DNA from: an uncultured Oscillospiraceae bacterium
GTDB taxonomy: Bacteria; Bacillota; Clostridia; Oscillospirales; Oscillospiraceae
DNA length: 60,872 nucleotides
Assembly (NCBI GenBank): GCA_947588605.1
Contig: CANPYK010000013.1
Location: 1-60,872 of the forward strand
Direction: 5' to 3'
Part shown: piece by piece, positions 15,314-25,254 of the stretch
Position numbering within the stretch: the first letter of the stretch is position 1
Layout of the letters: every line of letters begins with the position of its first letter
Program-made: the position numbers and the translations under genes
Notes under the pieces: generated by a model
What the model was told of the DNA's origin: nothing
What the model saw: only the letters and a program-made list of their open reading frames with translations
The model's database searches: none

Positions 15314-15910
15314 ATGGACTTGTGGGCACATGAGAGGGAGCTTTTTGACCGTGGCTTTGAGGTGGTCGCCGGGGTGGACGAGGCGGGCCGGGGACCCCTG
15401 GCGGGGCCCGTCTGCGCCGCCGCGGTGATCCTGCCGCGTTTTTTGGAGATCCCCGGCCTCGACGATTCCAAGAAGCTGACGGAGAAAAAGCGCGAGGCGC
15501 TTTTTGACGTGATCAAGGCCGCCGCCCTGGACTACGGCATCGGCTGGGCGTCCGTGGAGGAGATCGACGAGGTCAATATCTTAAACGCCACGTACCTTGC
15601 CATGAACCGGGCCCTCCGGGCGCTGAAGGCCGTGCCGGACCTCACCGTCATCGACGGCAACCGGTGCGAGGGCATCGAGGTCCCCTGCGTCACGCTGGTG
15701 GGCGGGGACGGGCTCTCCGCCAACGTGGCGGCGGCGTCGGTCTTGGCAAAGGTCTCCCGTGACCGGTATATGAAGGAGCTGGCGGCCCGATACCCCGGCT
15801 ACGGGTTTGAAAAGCACAAGGGCTACGGCACGAGGGAGCACTACGCCGCCATCCGGGCGCTGGGGCCGTCTCCCGTCCACCGGACGACCTTTTTGAGGAA
15901 GCTGCATTGA
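15314..15910 (+). CDS. rnhB: ribonuclease HII
   Basis: This 198-residue enzyme removes ribonucleotides and RNA from RNA-DNA hybrids. The catalytic motif GVDEAGRGPLAGP is at residues 20-32, followed by DDSKKLTEKKRE and later acidic residues (LTVIDGNR). GGAGG precedes ATG 15314, one base after the rbgA stop. Its stop overlaps the TTG start of yraN. Confidence 0.96.
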   Translation: MDLWAHERELFDRGFEVVAGVDEAGRGPLAGPVCAAAVILPRFLEIPGLDDSKKLTEKKREALFDVIKAAALDYGIGWASVEEIDEVNILNATYLAMNRALRALKAVPDLTVIDGNRCEGIEVPCVTLVGGDGLSANVAAASVLAKVSRDRYMKELAARYPGYGFEKHKGYGTREHYAAIRALGPSPVHRTTFLRKLH

Positions 15911-16278
15911 ACACAAAGCTCATCGGCCGCTGGGGCGAGGCCGCGGCGGCGGACTATCTGAAAAAGAAGAAGGGCTGGAAGCTTTTAGGGCTGGGCTACC
16001 GGACCCGGATGGGGGAAATAGACCTCATCGCCGAAGACCGGGGGACGCTGGTGTTCGTCGAGGTGAAGACCAGGAAGGACGAAAGCTTCGCCCAGGCCCG
16101 GGAGGCCGTCACCGGGACGAAGCGCCGCAGGCTCCTGGCGGCGGCGGAGCTCTACATGGCCAAATACGGGGCGGACAGGCCCGCCCGCTTCGACGTCGTG
16201 GAGGTCTACGCGCCGGAGGGCGTGGAGACGAAAAAGCCCCAGATCAACCACATTGAAAACGCGTTTTCCGGGAGGTAA
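15907..16278 (+). CDS. yraN: YraN family protein (UPF0102)
   Basis: This 123-residue protein has the Holliday-junction-resolvase-like nuclease motif of UPF0102: GRWGEAAAADYL, MGEIDLIAEDRGTLVFVEVKTRK and the C-terminal RFDVVEV. Biochemical function is not settled. It uses a TTG start inside TTGA, overlapping the rnhB stop, which implies translational coupling. Confidence 0.9.
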   Translation: MNTKLIGRWGEAAAADYLKKKKGWKLLGLGYRTRMGEIDLIAEDRGTLVFVEVKTRKDESFAQAREAVTGTKRRRLLAAAELYMAKYGADRPARFDVVEVYAPEGVETKKPQINHIENAFSGR

Positions 16279-16283
16279 CGACT

Positions 16284-17771
16284 ATGCAATACGTGAGCAC
16301 CAGGGACACCGGCCGCGCCGTCACCGCCGCCATGGCCATCGAGCGGGGCCTGAGCACCGACGGCGGGCTTTTTGTGCCGGCCCAGCTGCCGTCTCTTCCG
16401 GCGGGGGCTTTGGAGAGCCTGCGCCGGATGGACTACCGCCAGCGGGCGGTGTACGTCATGAAGCTCTTTTTGGAGGACTACACCACGGCGGAGCTTGCGG
16501 ATTTCGCCGCGCGTGCCTACGGGCCGAAGGGGTTCGATACGCCCAAGATCGCGCCGGTGCGGTCGCTTGACGCCTCCACCCACGTCCTGGAGCTTTGGCA
16601 CGGGCCCACCTGCGCCTTCAAGGACATGGCGCTCCAGATGCTCCCGTACCTGCTTACCGCCGCCATGGGCAAAAACGGGGAGGACCGGCAGGTCTGTATC
16701 CTGGTGGCCACCTCGGGCGACACGGGCAAGGCGGCGCTGGAGGGCTTCGCCGGCGTGGAGGGGACGAAAATCTGCGTCTTCTACCCCCGGGACGGCGTCT
16801 CCGACATCCAAAAGCTCCAGATGACCAGCCAGGAGGGCGCCAACGTGCTGGTCTGCGCCGTCAACGGCAACTTTGACGACGCCCAGGCGGCGGTGAAGGA
16901 GATCTTCTCCGACCCCGCCATGCGGGAGGAGCTGGCAGGGCGCGGTTGGATGCTCTCCTCCGCCAATTCCATCAACTGGGGCCGGCTTTTGCCCCAGATC
17001 GTCTACTATATCTCCGCCTACTGCGACCTTCTGAACGCCGGGGCGGCGCAGGCGGGGGAGAAGGTCAACTTCTCCGTGCCCACCGGGAATTTCGGGGACA
17101 TTTTGGCCGGGTATTACGCCAAGAAAATGGGCCTCCCCGTGGGGAAGCTCATTTGCGCCTCCAACAAAAACGACGTGCTCACGGATTTTCTCAAAACCGG
17201 CGTCTACGACAAGAACCGGCCCTTCTATACCACTATTTCGCCCTCCATGGACATCCTGGTGTCCAGCAACCTGGAACGGCTCCTCTACGACCTCACCGGC
17301 ATGGACGACCGGGAGACGGCGGGGTATATGGAGGCGCTGAAAAGGGACGGGCGGTATGAGGTCACGCCCAGGCTCAAGACTGCCCTGGACGGGCTTTTCG
17401 CCGCCGGGTGCTGCGACGATGAGGAGACGAAGGACGTCATCGCCCGGTGCTTCAAGGACCACGGCTACCTCATCGACACCCACACGGCGGTGGCCTATGG
17501 GGTGCTGGAGAAGTATAGGCGTGAGACGGGGGATGAGACGCCCTGCGTCGTCGTCTCCACCGCCAGCCCCTACAAATTCTGCTCCGCCGTGCTGGAGGCG
17601 CTGGGGGAGAGGCCGGAGAGCCAGGGCCCGGAGCTCATCGGACAGCTGGAGCGGGCCTCCGGCGTCCCCGCGCCCATGCCCCTGAAGGCGCTGGCGGGGA
17701 AGACCGTCCGGTTCCGGGACAGCTTCGACAAGGCGCAGCTTCCCGATGTGGTGCGGGATTTCCTCAAATAG
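16284..17771 (+). CDS. thrC: threonine synthase
   Basis: This 495-residue PLP enzyme makes threonine from O-phosphohomoserine. It shows the class features TRDTGRAVTAA at the N-terminus, the PLP-binding Lys in CAFKDMALQ (K113), the phosphate loop LVATSGDTGKAAL and the C-terminal VSTASPYKF. Length fits the longer class. It follows yraN by 5 bp and ends the rplS-distal operon. The 3' end runs into a cluster of TTATGTWAAC repeats. Confidence 0.95.
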   Translation: MQYVSTRDTGRAVTAAMAIERGLSTDGGLFVPAQLPSLPAGALESLRRMDYRQRAVYVMKLFLEDYTTAELADFAARAYGPKGFDTPKIAPVRSLDASTHVLELWHGPTCAFKDMALQMLPYLLTAAMGKNGEDRQVCILVATSGDTGKAALEGFAGVEGTKICVFYPRDGVSDIQKLQMTSQEGANVLVCAVNGNFDDAQAAVKEIFSDPAMREELAGRGWMLSSANSINWGRLLPQIVYYISAYCDLLNAGAAQAGEKVNFSVPTGNFGDILAGYYAKKMGLPVGKLICASNKNDVLTDFLKTGVYDKNRPFYTTISPSMDILVSSNLERLLYDLTGMDDRETAGYMEALKRDGRYEVTPRLKTALDGLFAAGCCDDEETKDVIARCFKDHGYLIDTHTAVAYGVLEKYRRETGDETPCVVVSTASPYKFCSAVLEALGERPESQGPELIGQLERASGVPAPMPLKALAGKTVRFRDSFDKAQLPDVVRDFLK

Positions 17772-17773
17772 AG

Positions 17774-17844
17774 TTATGTTAACTTGAAATATTATGTTAA
17801 CAAATCACCTTATGTAAACCGGAAATAGCTTCCGGTTTACATAA
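17774..17844. repeat. cluster of four TTATGTWAAC repeats, last two forming a hairpin
   Basis: Exact copies lie at 17774-17783, 17792-17801, 17810-17819 (all plus) and 17835-17844 (minus). The last two belong to a 15-bp perfect stem, 17810-17824 with 17830-17844, between the convergent thrC and DUF1540 genes. It may act as a two-way terminator, although T runs are lacking. The minus-strand copy supplies the stop codon of the DUF1540 gene. Confidence 0.7.
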
Positions 17845-18022
17845 TGGACTTGGGCTCGAAGGTGCCGCAGAAGGTCTCCGCCTTGCGCAGGGCGTTTTTG
17901 GACTCCACGTTAATGGCGGGGGCGTGGCAGCAGCCGTCCTTGCCGTGGTAGGCGCAGCTTTGCACGTCGCAGCCCACGCCAGGGAGCTTCTCGTTCCAGA
18001 GGCCCGTTGTCGTATCGCTCAT
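17837..18022 (-). CDS. DUF1540 domain protein
   Basis: This 61-residue Cys-rich protein (GCDVQSCAYHGKDGCCHAPAI ... ETFCGTFEP) has the four-Cys pattern of DUF1540, presumed to bind metal. Function is unknown; several members are found in spore formers. AGGAGCG precedes the ATG (complement of 18020-18022). Its last codons, ATT ATG TAA, are formed by a TTATGTAAAC repeat. It is divergent from the phosphoesterase gene. Confidence 0.85.
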   Translation of the reverse strand: MSDTTTGLWNEKLPGVGCDVQSCAYHGKDGCCHAPAINVESKNALRKAETFCGTFEPKSIM

Positions 18023-18097
18023 GTCTGTCGCTCCTTTTTTGGTTGTCCCTTTTATTTTGCGCGCTCCGGGGCGGATTATTCCCGGAGGGGAGGCGTT

Positions 18098-18784
18098 ATG
18101 CTCTGGACCATCGGGGATCTTCACCTGTCCTTTGAATCGAATAAGCCCATGGACGTCTTCGGGAAGGACTGGGCCGGGCATACAGACCGCCTGCGGGAGG
18201 GATTCCGGCGCGTGGGACCGGAGGACACCACGGTCATCTGCGGGGACCTGACCTGGGGGATGGGGATGGAGGAATGCCTGGAGGATTTTCGCTTCATCGA
18301 CGCTTTGCCGGGGCGGAAGATCATTTTGAAGGGCAACCACGACTACTGGTGGAGCACCGCCGCGAAGGCAAAAGCGTTTTTTCAGGAAAACGGCATCGGG
18401 TCCATCGATATTCTCTACAACAACTGCTTTTTTTATGAAAATGCCGCCCTGTGCGGCACCAAGGGGTGGATGTGCCCCAACGAAAACCCGGCCCCCCACG
18501 ACAAAAAGCTGATGGACCGGGAGATCGGGCGGCTGGAGGCCAGCCTCAAGGCGGCGGGGGACTGTGAGCGGAAGCTCGTCTTTCTCCACTACCCGCCCAT
18601 CTTCGGAAAGCTCTACGCCAAGGGTATGGTGGAGGTCATGGAGCGCTACGGCGTTCGGGAGTGCTACTATGGGCATCTCCACGGCGCGGGACGGGCCCTG
18701 GCCTTCGAGGGAGAGGACCGGGGGATCCGCTACCGGCTCATCTCCGCCGACCACGTGGGGTTTTGCCCCGTAAAAATCATGTAA
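18098..18784 (+). CDS. calcineurin-like metallophosphoesterase
   Basis: This 228-residue protein contains the metallophosphoesterase motifs in order: GDLHLS (DxH), CGDLTWG (GD), GNHDYWW (GNHD), LHYPP and GHLHG. It binds two metals and hydrolyses a phosphoester; the substrate is unknown. GGAGGGGAGG precedes ATG 18098, which is strongly preferred over an upstream extension of the frame. Confidence 0.9.
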   Translation: MLWTIGDLHLSFESNKPMDVFGKDWAGHTDRLREGFRRVGPEDTTVICGDLTWGMGMEECLEDFRFIDALPGRKIILKGNHDYWWSTAAKAKAFFQENGIGSIDILYNNCFFYENAALCGTKGWMCPNENPAPHDKKLMDREIGRLEASLKAAGDCERKLVFLHYPPIFGKLYAKGMVEVMERYGVRECYYGHLHGAGRALAFEGEDRGIRYRLISADHVGFCPVKIM

Positions 18785-18809
18785 ATTCAGAAGATCCCGA
18801 GAAAAATGT

Positions 18810-18837
18810 TTGCAAATCCGGGAATGTCTGCTATAAT
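18810..18837 (+). promoter_or_regulatory. sigma-A promoter of tig
   Basis: TTGCAA (18810-18815), a 16-bp spacer and TATAAT (18832-18837) lie 45 bp before the trigger factor start. Confidence 0.75.
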
Positions 18838-18882
18838 AGTCAAGATGCCCCATAGAGGTAACATACAGTAGGAGGAAAAACC

Positions 18883-20199
18883 GTGAACGTCAAGGAATTT
18901 GAGAAAAAAGAGAAAAATACCGCCGAGCTCACCGTACTGGTCAGCGCCGAGGAATTCGACGCCGCCGTCCAGCGGGCGTACCTGAAGAACCGCGGCCGCA
19001 TCCAGCTCCCCGGCTTCCGCAAGGGCAAGGCCCCCCGGAAAATGATCGAGAGCATCTACGGCGCCGGCGTCTTCTATGAGGACGCCGTGGAGGACGTGGC
19101 CCCCGCCGCCCTGGAGACCGGCATCCGGGAGAAGGACTTGTCCACCGTGGGCCGTCCGTCTATTCTGGACTTCAATATCGGCGAGGATAAGGCGCTCACC
19201 GTCAAATTCCTTGTCTCCCTCTATCCCGAGGTGAAGCTGGAGGGATACACCGGTATCGCCGCCCCCAAGATGGCCGTGCGCGTCACCAAGAAGGACGTGG
19301 AGCGGGAGATCGACCGGGTGCGCGAGCGCAACGCCCGCATCGAGACCGTGGAGCGTCCGGCGCAGAAGGGCGACATCGTGAACATTGACTTTGAGGGCTT
19401 TTTGGGCGATACGCCCTTCGAGGGCGGCAAGGGCGAAGACCACGACCTGGAGCTGGGCTCCGGTACCTTCATCCCCGGCTTCGAGGACCAGCTCATCGGC
19501 AAGGCCGCCGGCGAGGACTGCGACGTGAACGTCACCTTCCCCGAGGCTTACGCCCCCGAGCTTGCCGGCAAGGACGCCACCTTCAAGGTCCATGTCAACG
19601 AGGTGAAGATGAAGGAGCTCCCGGCGCTGGACGACGAATTTGCCAAGGACGTGTCCGAGTATGACACCCTGGAGGAGTACACCGCCAGCGTGAAGACCGA
19701 GCTTTCCGAGCACCGCCGTGAGGAGGCCCAGAAGGGCTTCGAGGAGGTGGTCCTCTCCCGCCTTACCGACAAGGTGGAGGCCGACATCCCCGACGCCATG
19801 GTGGAGGCGCACCTGGACGACATGGTCCAGAACTTCCGCTATAACCTGATGCAGCAGGGGATGCAGCTGGAGCAGTATCTGTCCATGATGGGCATGGACG
19901 TGGAGTCCTTCCGCAAGGATATGCGCTCCACCGCCGAAAAGCAGATCAAGCTGGATCTGGCCTTCGAGCACATCGCCAAGACCGAGGACTTCCCCGTCAG
20001 CGACGAGGACGTGGAGGCGGAATATAAGCGCCTGTGCGACGAGTACCACATGAAGGACGAGGAGGTCCGCCGCGCCGTCACCGTGGATTCCGTGAAGACC
20101 GGCCTCAAGCTGGAGCGCGCCAAGAAGCTGGTGCTGGACACCGCCACCGTGGAGAAGAAGGAAAAGAAGGAAGAGGAGCCCGAGGGAGAGGCCGAGTGA
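18883..20199 (+). CDS. tig: trigger factor (ribosome-bound chaperone and prolyl isomerase)
   Basis: This 438-residue protein binds nascent chains at the ribosome exit. The N-terminal ribosome-binding domain has the signature GFRKGKAPRKMIE. The central FKBP-type isomerase domain is near residues 155-240 (GDIVNIDFEGFLGDTPFEGG), followed by the helical chaperone domain and an acidic/Lys tail. The start is GTG 18883 after AGGAGGAAAAACC. It heads a tig-clpP-clpX-lon run, a standard protein-quality-control neighbourhood. Confidence 0.97.
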   Translation: MNVKEFEKKEKNTAELTVLVSAEEFDAAVQRAYLKNRGRIQLPGFRKGKAPRKMIESIYGAGVFYEDAVEDVAPAALETGIREKDLSTVGRPSILDFNIGEDKALTVKFLVSLYPEVKLEGYTGIAAPKMAVRVTKKDVEREIDRVRERNARIETVERPAQKGDIVNIDFEGFLGDTPFEGGKGEDHDLELGSGTFIPGFEDQLIGKAAGEDCDVNVTFPEAYAPELAGKDATFKVHVNEVKMKELPALDDEFAKDVSEYDTLEEYTASVKTELSEHRREEAQKGFEEVVLSRLTDKVEADIPDAMVEAHLDDMVQNFRYNLMQQGMQLEQYLSMMGMDVESFRKDMRSTAEKQIKLDLAFEHIAKTEDFPVSDEDVEAEYKRLCDEYHMKDEEVRRAVTVDSVKTGLKLERAKKLVLDTATVEKKEKKEEEPEGEAE

Positions 20200-20279
20200 G
20201 CTTTCGGGGGAATACCCGGAGGAAAAGCTGGATATAATCAGGAAACGACCAAGTTTTAGCGCGTACAGGAGGTTTGACC

Positions 20280-20861
20280 ATGAGTTTGGTACCGTATGTT
20301 GTGGAGCAGACGAGCCGGGGCGAGAGGAGCTACGATATCTTTTCCCGCCTTCTCAACGACCGCATCGTCTTTCTGGGCGAGGAGGTCAACGACACCACGG
20401 CGAGTCTGGTGGTGGCCCAGTTCCTCTTTTTGGAGGCCCAGGACCCGGACAAGGACATCCAGTTCTACATCAATTCTCCCGGCGGCTCCATCACCGCCGG
20501 CATGGCGATCTATGACACCATGAAGTATATCAAGTGCGACGTGAGCACCATCGCCATCGGCATGGCGGCCAGCATGGCCGCGTTCCTCTTGAGCTCCGGC
20601 ACCAAGGGCAAGCGCCTGGCGCTGCCCAACACGGAGATCATGATCCACCAGCCCTCCGCCGGCACCCAGGGACAGGTCACCGATATGGCGATCCACCTCC
20701 GGCGTATCCAGCGCATCAAGGAGCGCATGAACGCCATCATGGCCGACAACACCGGCAAGAGCGTGGAAGTCATCCGGGACGCCTGCGAGCGGGACAATTT
20801 CATGTCCGCCCAGGAGGCGCTGGACTTCGGCCTCATCGACAAGGTCATCGCCAAGCGCTGA
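20280..20861 (+). CDS. clpP: ATP-dependent Clp protease proteolytic subunit
   Basis: This 193-residue serine protease forms the 14-mer proteolytic chamber used by ClpX. The catalytic residues are visible: S98 in GMAASMA, H123 in IMIHQPS, and Asp in [15 protein letters not shown] (20267-20272) 7 nt before ATG 20280 fixes the start rather than the in-frame TTG at 20274. It is followed by clpX after 34 bp. Confidence 0.97.
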   Translation: MSLVPYVVEQTSRGERSYDIFSRLLNDRIVFLGEEVNDTTASLVVAQFLFLEAQDPDKDIQFYINSPGGSITAGMAIYDTMKYIKCDVSTIAIGMAASMAAFLLSSGTKGKRLALPNTEIMIHQPSAGTQGQVTDMAIHLRRIQRIKERMNAIMADNTGKSVEVIRDACERDNFMSAQEALDFGLIDKVIAKR

Positions 20862-20895
20862 CGCCCGTTTTGATCTTTTTTGGAGAGGGAAGCCA

Positions 20896-22194
20896 ATGCC
20901 CAACAATAGAGACGAACAAAATCATGTGAGCCGCTGCGACTTCTGCGGCCGGCCCCAGAGCGCCAAGGTCCGGCTCTTCCAGGGACAGAGCGCCAACATC
21001 TGCGAGGAGTGCGTGAACCTGTGCTACGAGCTGATGACCGAGCACTACGTGGAGCCGGAGGAGGAGCCGCGGCCGGAGGAGATCGACCCCTACGAGCTGG
21101 CAAGGAGCATGCCCAAGCCCGCCCAGATCAAGGAGTATCTGGACGAGTACATCATCGGGCAGGAGCGGGCGAAGATCGCCCTCTCCGTGGCGGTCTACAA
21201 CCACTATAAGCGCATTTTCTGCTCAAACGGCGACAATTCCGCCGAGATCCAGAAGAGCAACATTCTTCTGGTGGGGCCCACGGGCTCGGGCAAGACCATG
21301 TTCGCGCAGACGCTGGCAAAGCTCCTGGAGGTGCCCTTCGCCATCGCCGACGCCACGACCCTCACCGAGGCCGGGTACGTGGGAGACGACGTGGAGAATA
21401 TCCTCCTGCGGCTCTTGCAGGCGGCGGATTTTGACGTGGCCCTGGCCGAGCGGGGGATCATCTACATCGACGAGGTGGATAAGATCGCCCGGAAGAGCGA
21501 AAATACCTCCATCACCAGGGACGTATCCGGCGAGGGCGTCCAGCAGGCGCTGTTGAAGATTTTGGAGGGGACCATTGCCAACGTGCCGCCCCAGGGCGGG
21601 CGCAAGCACCCTCATCAGGAGTTCATCTCCGTCGACACCTCCAACATCCTCTTCATCTGCGGCGGGGCCTTCGACGGCATCGACAAGATCATCGAGCACC
21701 GTCTGGACAAAAAGTCCATGGGCTTCGGCGCGGAAATCAAGACCAAGCAGGAGAAGGACGTCAGCGAGCTTCTGGACCAGATCCAGTCCCACGACCTTTT
21801 GAAGTTCGGCATCATCCCGGAGCTTATCGGGCGTATGCCGGTGATCGTGCCCATGCGGCAGCTCAGGCGCGAGGACCTGGTGCGCATCCTCAGGGAGCCC
21901 AAAAACGCCCTGACCCGCCAATATAAGGCGCTGATGAGCTACGACCGGGTGGACCTGGAGTTCGAGGACGAGGCGCTGGAGGCCATCGCCGACAAGGCCA
22001 TCGCCCTGGATATCGGCGCCAGGGGACTGCGGTCCATCGTGGAGGGGATCCTGACGGACATTATGTTCGAGGTCCCGTCGGACGAGCGGATCGACCGGGT
22101 GACCGTGACGAAGGCGTGCGTCACCGACGGGGCGAAGCCCCAGCTCCACCGCAGGCCCCGCCCCAGGCTGGACCCGGATCTGGCGGCAAGCTGA
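20896..22194 (+). CDS. clpX: ATP-dependent Clp protease ATPase subunit ClpX
   Basis: This 432-residue AAA+ unfoldase feeds substrates to ClpP. An N-terminal C4 zinc-binding domain (CDFCGRP ... CEECVNLC) is followed by Walker A GPTGSGKT, Walker [10 protein letters not shown], the pore loop GYVGDD and the ClpP-contacting IGF-type loop region ([14 protein letters not shown]). GGAGAGGG precedes ATG 20896. Confidence 0.97.
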   Translation: MPNNRDEQNHVSRCDFCGRPQSAKVRLFQGQSANICEECVNLCYELMTEHYVEPEEEPRPEEIDPYELARSMPKPAQIKEYLDEYIIGQERAKIALSVAVYNHYKRIFCSNGDNSAEIQKSNILLVGPTGSGKTMFAQTLAKLLEVPFAIADATTLTEAGYVGDDVENILLRLLQAADFDVALAERGIIYIDEVDKIARKSENTSITRDVSGEGVQQALLKILEGTIANVPPQGGRKHPHQEFISVDTSNILFICGGAFDGIDKIIEHRLDKKSMGFGAEIKTKQEKDVSELLDQIQSHDLLKFGIIPELIGRMPVIVPMRQLRREDLVRILREPKNALTRQYKALMSYDRVDLEFEDEALEAIADKAIALDIGARGLRSIVEGILTDIMFEVPSDERIDRVTVTKACVTDGAKPQLHRRPRPRLDPDLAAS

Positions 22195-22200
22195 ACCTAT

Positions 22201-22228
22201 AGGCCACGCTGAGAAAGCGCGGCCTTTT
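22201..22228 (+). terminator. probable terminator after clpX
   Basis: AGGCC-A-CGC (22201-22209) pairs with GCG-C-GGCCT (22217-22225), with one internal mismatch, followed by TTTT. Read-through into lon is likely, since no clear separate lon promoter is visible. Confidence 0.6.
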
Positions 22229-22249
22229 CGGATAATTTTGAGGTATGTC

Positions 22250-24661
22250 ATGAAGGATGAAACGGGCGGCGTGACGCCCTTTGAAAGGATCCCCCTGCTG
22301 GCGCTCTACGGGCTTACGGTGTTCCCGGAGATGAGCGTCAGCTTCGACGTGGAAAAGCCCGCGTCCGTGGCGGCGCTGGACGCCGCCGTGGAGGGGGACG
22401 GGCGTGTCTTTATCGTGTCCCGGAAGGGCCTGTACAGCGACGCCCGGGAGACGAGGAGCTTATTCAAGATCGGCGTTGTCTGCCGCGTCCGGCAGTACCT
22501 GCGCACCCAAAACGGCGGGATGCGCGTCATGGTGGACGGGCTGGAGCGGGCGACGCTTCTGTCGCTGGAGGCCGAGGGGGAGTGCTCCTGGGCCACGGTG
22601 CTGGTGCGGGAACGGGAGGAGACGGCTCTTGACCCCCGGGCGGAGGCGCTGATGCGGGGGGCCCTGGCGCTCTATGAGGAGTATCTGAAGTACATTGGCT
22701 CCTCCGTGCCGGAGACCATCCTGGCGCTGTCCGAGCACCGGGACCCCGGATATGTGGCGGACTATATCGCCCAGAACGGCACCTTCCCCCAGGAGACGAA
22801 GCAGAGGATCTTAGAGGTCCTGGACCCGGTGAAGAGGCTCGACGCCGTCATGGAGGTCCTGCGCCACGAGCTGGAGGTCATCAGCGTAGAGCACGACATC
22901 TCCCAGAAGCTCCGGGAGCGCATGGCCCGGCAGGGACGGGAGAACATCCTGCGGGAACAGCTCCAGATCATCGAGGCGGAGCTGGGCGAGGGCGGCAGTG
23001 AGCTGGACGACTATCACGACAGGATCCTGGCCCTGAGGCTGGAGGACGAGGTGGAGGAGAAGCTCCTCAAGGAAGTAGAGAAGCTCTCCCACCAGGCCTA
23101 CGGTTCGGCGGAGGGGTCCGTCATCCGCTCCTATCTCGACGCGGTGCTGGAGCTTCCCTGGCACAAGTCCACCAGGGAGCGGCTGGATATCGCCGCGGCG
23201 CGGCGGGTGCTGGACCGGGACCATTTCGGGCTTGAGAAGGTCAAGGAGCGGATCTTGGAGTACCTGGCCGTCCGGTGCGTGGCGCCGGATATGAAGGGCG
23301 CGATCTTGTGCCTCGTGGGGCCTCCCGGCGTGGGGAAGACCTCCGTGGCCATCTCCATCGCCTCGGCCATGAACAGGAAACTCGCCCGCATGAGCCTGGG
23401 CGGCGTCCACGACGAGGCGGACATCCGGGGCCACCGGAAGACGTACATCGGCGCCATGCCGGGGCGCATCATGGCGGCTGTCACCCAGGCCAAGTCCAAT
23501 AACCCGCTTTTGCTGCTGGACGAGATCGACAAGCTGGGGTCGGATTATAAGGGCGACCCCGCCAGCGCGCTGCTGGAGGCGCTGGACCCGGAGCAGAACG
23601 TGAGCTTCCGGGACCACTATCTGGAGGTGCCCTTCGACCTTTCCAACGTCATGTTCATCACCACCGCCAACACCACGGAGACCATCCCCCGGCCGCTTTT
23701 AGACCGCATGGAGGTCATCGAGCTTCCCAGCTACACCGACGAGGAGAAGGTCCGCATCGCCGCCGACCATCTCCTGCCCAAGCAGCGCAAAAAGCACGGC
23801 CTCACGGCCCGGACGCTGAAGATCGGCGAGGATGTCCTGCGGGACGTGATCGCGGGGTACACCAGGGAATCCGGCGTGCGGCAGCTGGAGCGGCGGATCG
23901 CTGCGCTGTGCCGCAAGGCGGACATGGTGCTGGCCTCCGGCGAGGCTAAGAGCCTGACGGTGACATCCGAAAAGCTGGAGGGGCTCTTGGGCCCCCGGAA
24001 ATATAAGCCGGAAAAAATCTCCGGCCGGGACAGCGTGGGCGTGGTCAACGGCCTTGCCTGGACCGAGACCGGCGGGGAGATCCTGGAGGTGGAGGCCCTG
24101 GCCCTGGAGGGCACGGGGAAGATCGAGCTTACAGGCAATCTCGGCGACGTGATGCGCGAATCGGCCCACGCGGCGGTGAGCTTCATCCGCTCCCGGTGCG
24201 ACAGGCTCGGCATCGACAGGGAATTTTACAAAAATAAGGATATCCACATCCACTTCCCCGAGGGGGCCGTCCCCAAGGACGGGCCCAGCGCGGGCATCGC
24301 CATCACCTGCGCCGTCATCTCCGCCCTCACCGGCGCGCCGGCGCGGCGCGACGTGGCCATGACCGGGGAGATCACCCTGACGGGGCGGGTCTTGCCCATC
24401 GGGGGCTTGCGGGAGAAGACCATGGCGGCCCTGCGCTTCGGTGTCCGGACGTGCATTATCCCCAAGGACAACGAGCCGGACCTGGAGGAGATCGACCAGA
24501 CGGTGCGGCGGGGGCTCAGCTTCGTCACCGCCGAGAGGCTGGACGACATTCTGGACGTGGCGCTGGTCCTCCCGGAGAGCGCAAAGCCGGAGGCCGCCTG
24601 CGAGCGCCCCCGGACATCGAAGCGGCCTCAGGAGGCCCCCGGGGCCCGGTGTGAGGTGTAA
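22250..24661 (+). CDS. lon: ATP-dependent protease La
   Basis: This 803-residue single-chain AAA+ protease degrades misfolded and regulatory proteins. It has the N-terminal Lon substrate domain (IPLLALYGLTVFPEM), Walker A GPPGVGKTS, Walker B LLLLDEIDKLG, and the Ser-Lys dyad S680 (KDGPSAGI) and K723 (GGLREKTMAA). ATG 22250 lies 6 nt after GAGG; an in-frame TTG at 22238 is less likely. The C-terminal tail after about residue 775 is hydrophilic and not conserved-looking. It is followed one base later by engB, a pairing common in bacteria. Confidence 0.96.
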   Translation: MKDETGGVTPFERIPLLALYGLTVFPEMSVSFDVEKPASVAALDAAVEGDGRVFIVSRKGLYSDARETRSLFKIGVVCRVRQYLRTQNGGMRVMVDGLERATLLSLEAEGECSWATVLVREREETALDPRAEALMRGALALYEEYLKYIGSSVPETILALSEHRDPGYVADYIAQNGTFPQETKQRILEVLDPVKRLDAVMEVLRHELEVISVEHDISQKLRERMARQGRENILREQLQIIEAELGEGGSELDDYHDRILALRLEDEVEEKLLKEVEKLSHQAYGSAEGSVIRSYLDAVLELPWHKSTRERLDIAAARRVLDRDHFGLEKVKERILEYLAVRCVAPDMKGAILCLVGPPGVGKTSVAISIASAMNRKLARMSLGGVHDEADIRGHRKTYIGAMPGRIMAAVTQAKSNNPLLLLDEIDKLGSDYKGDPASALLEALDPEQNVSFRDHYLEVPFDLSNVMFITTANTTETIPRPLLDRMEVIELPSYTDEEKVRIAADHLLPKQRKKHGLTARTLKIGEDVLRDVIAGYTRESGVRQLERRIAALCRKADMVLASGEAKSLTVTSEKLEGLLGPRKYKPEKISGRDSVGVVNGLAWTETGGEILEVEALALEGTGKIELTGNLGDVMRESAHAAVSFIRSRCDRLGIDREFYKNKDIHIHFPEGAVPKDGPSAGIAITCAVISALTGAPARRDVAMTGEITLTGRVLPIGGLREKTMAALRFGVRTCIIPKDNEPDLEEIDQTVRRGLSFVTAERLDDILDVALVLPESAKPEAACERPRTSKRPQEAPGARCEV

Positions 24662-24662
24662 G

Positions 24663-25250
24663 ATGGACTACCGCAAGGTCGAATTCGTCAAGTCCGCCGT
24701 GAGCCCCGAGGGGTTCATCCGGGACGGCCTGCCACAGGCCGCCTTCGCGGGGCGCTCCAACGTGGGCAAGTCCTCCGTCATCAACTCCATCGTGGGGCGG
24801 AAGAACTTCGCCCGGGTGGGCTCCGCGCCGGGGAAGACAAGCCAGATCAACTACTTTCTCATCGATAAGCGCTTCTACATCGTGGACCTGCCGGGGTACG
24901 GCTACGCCCAGGTGAGCAAGGCCGAGCGAGACCGTTGGGGGCGGCTCATGGAATCGTACTTCGCCTCCGGGCTCATCACCCTGGGGGTGCAGATCGTGGA
25001 CATCCGCCACAAGCCCACCGCCGACGACGTGACCATGATGAACTGGTTCAAGCAGTCGCAAGTGGACGCCATTGTGGTGGCCAACAAGCTGGACAAATGC
25101 AAAAAATCGGAGGTCCCCGGCAATATCGCCCGCATCCGGGAGACGCTGGATCTTAGCGAGGATACGCCCATCGTCTACTACTCGGCGGAAACGCACGCCG
25201 AGCGGGAGGCCCTGCTGCTGGCCCTGGACGGGGCGCTTTCCCTGGAATAA
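24663..25250 (+). CDS. engB: ribosome biogenesis GTPase EngB (YihA/YsxC)
   Basis: This 195-residue essential GTPase acts in 50S assembly. It shows G1 GRSNVGKSS, G2 Thr in GKTSQINYF, G3 DLPGYGYA and G4 NKLDK. It starts at ATG 24663, overlapping nothing but lying one base after the lon stop, with GAGGTGTAAG as ribosome binding site. Confidence 0.95.
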   Translation: MDYRKVEFVKSAVSPEGFIRDGLPQAAFAGRSNVGKSSVINSIVGRKNFARVGSAPGKTSQINYFLIDKRFYIVDLPGYGYAQVSKAERDRWGRLMESYFASGLITLGVQIVDIRHKPTADDVTMMNWFKQSQVDAIVVANKLDKCKKSEVPGNIARIRETLDLSEDTPIVYYSAETHAEREALLLALDGALSLE

Positions 25251-25254
25251 CGCT

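Noticed and set aside
18787-20049. 420-codon minus-strand ORF opposite tig
   Set aside because: The plus strand encodes an unmistakable trigger factor; the antisense frame has no recognisable domain.
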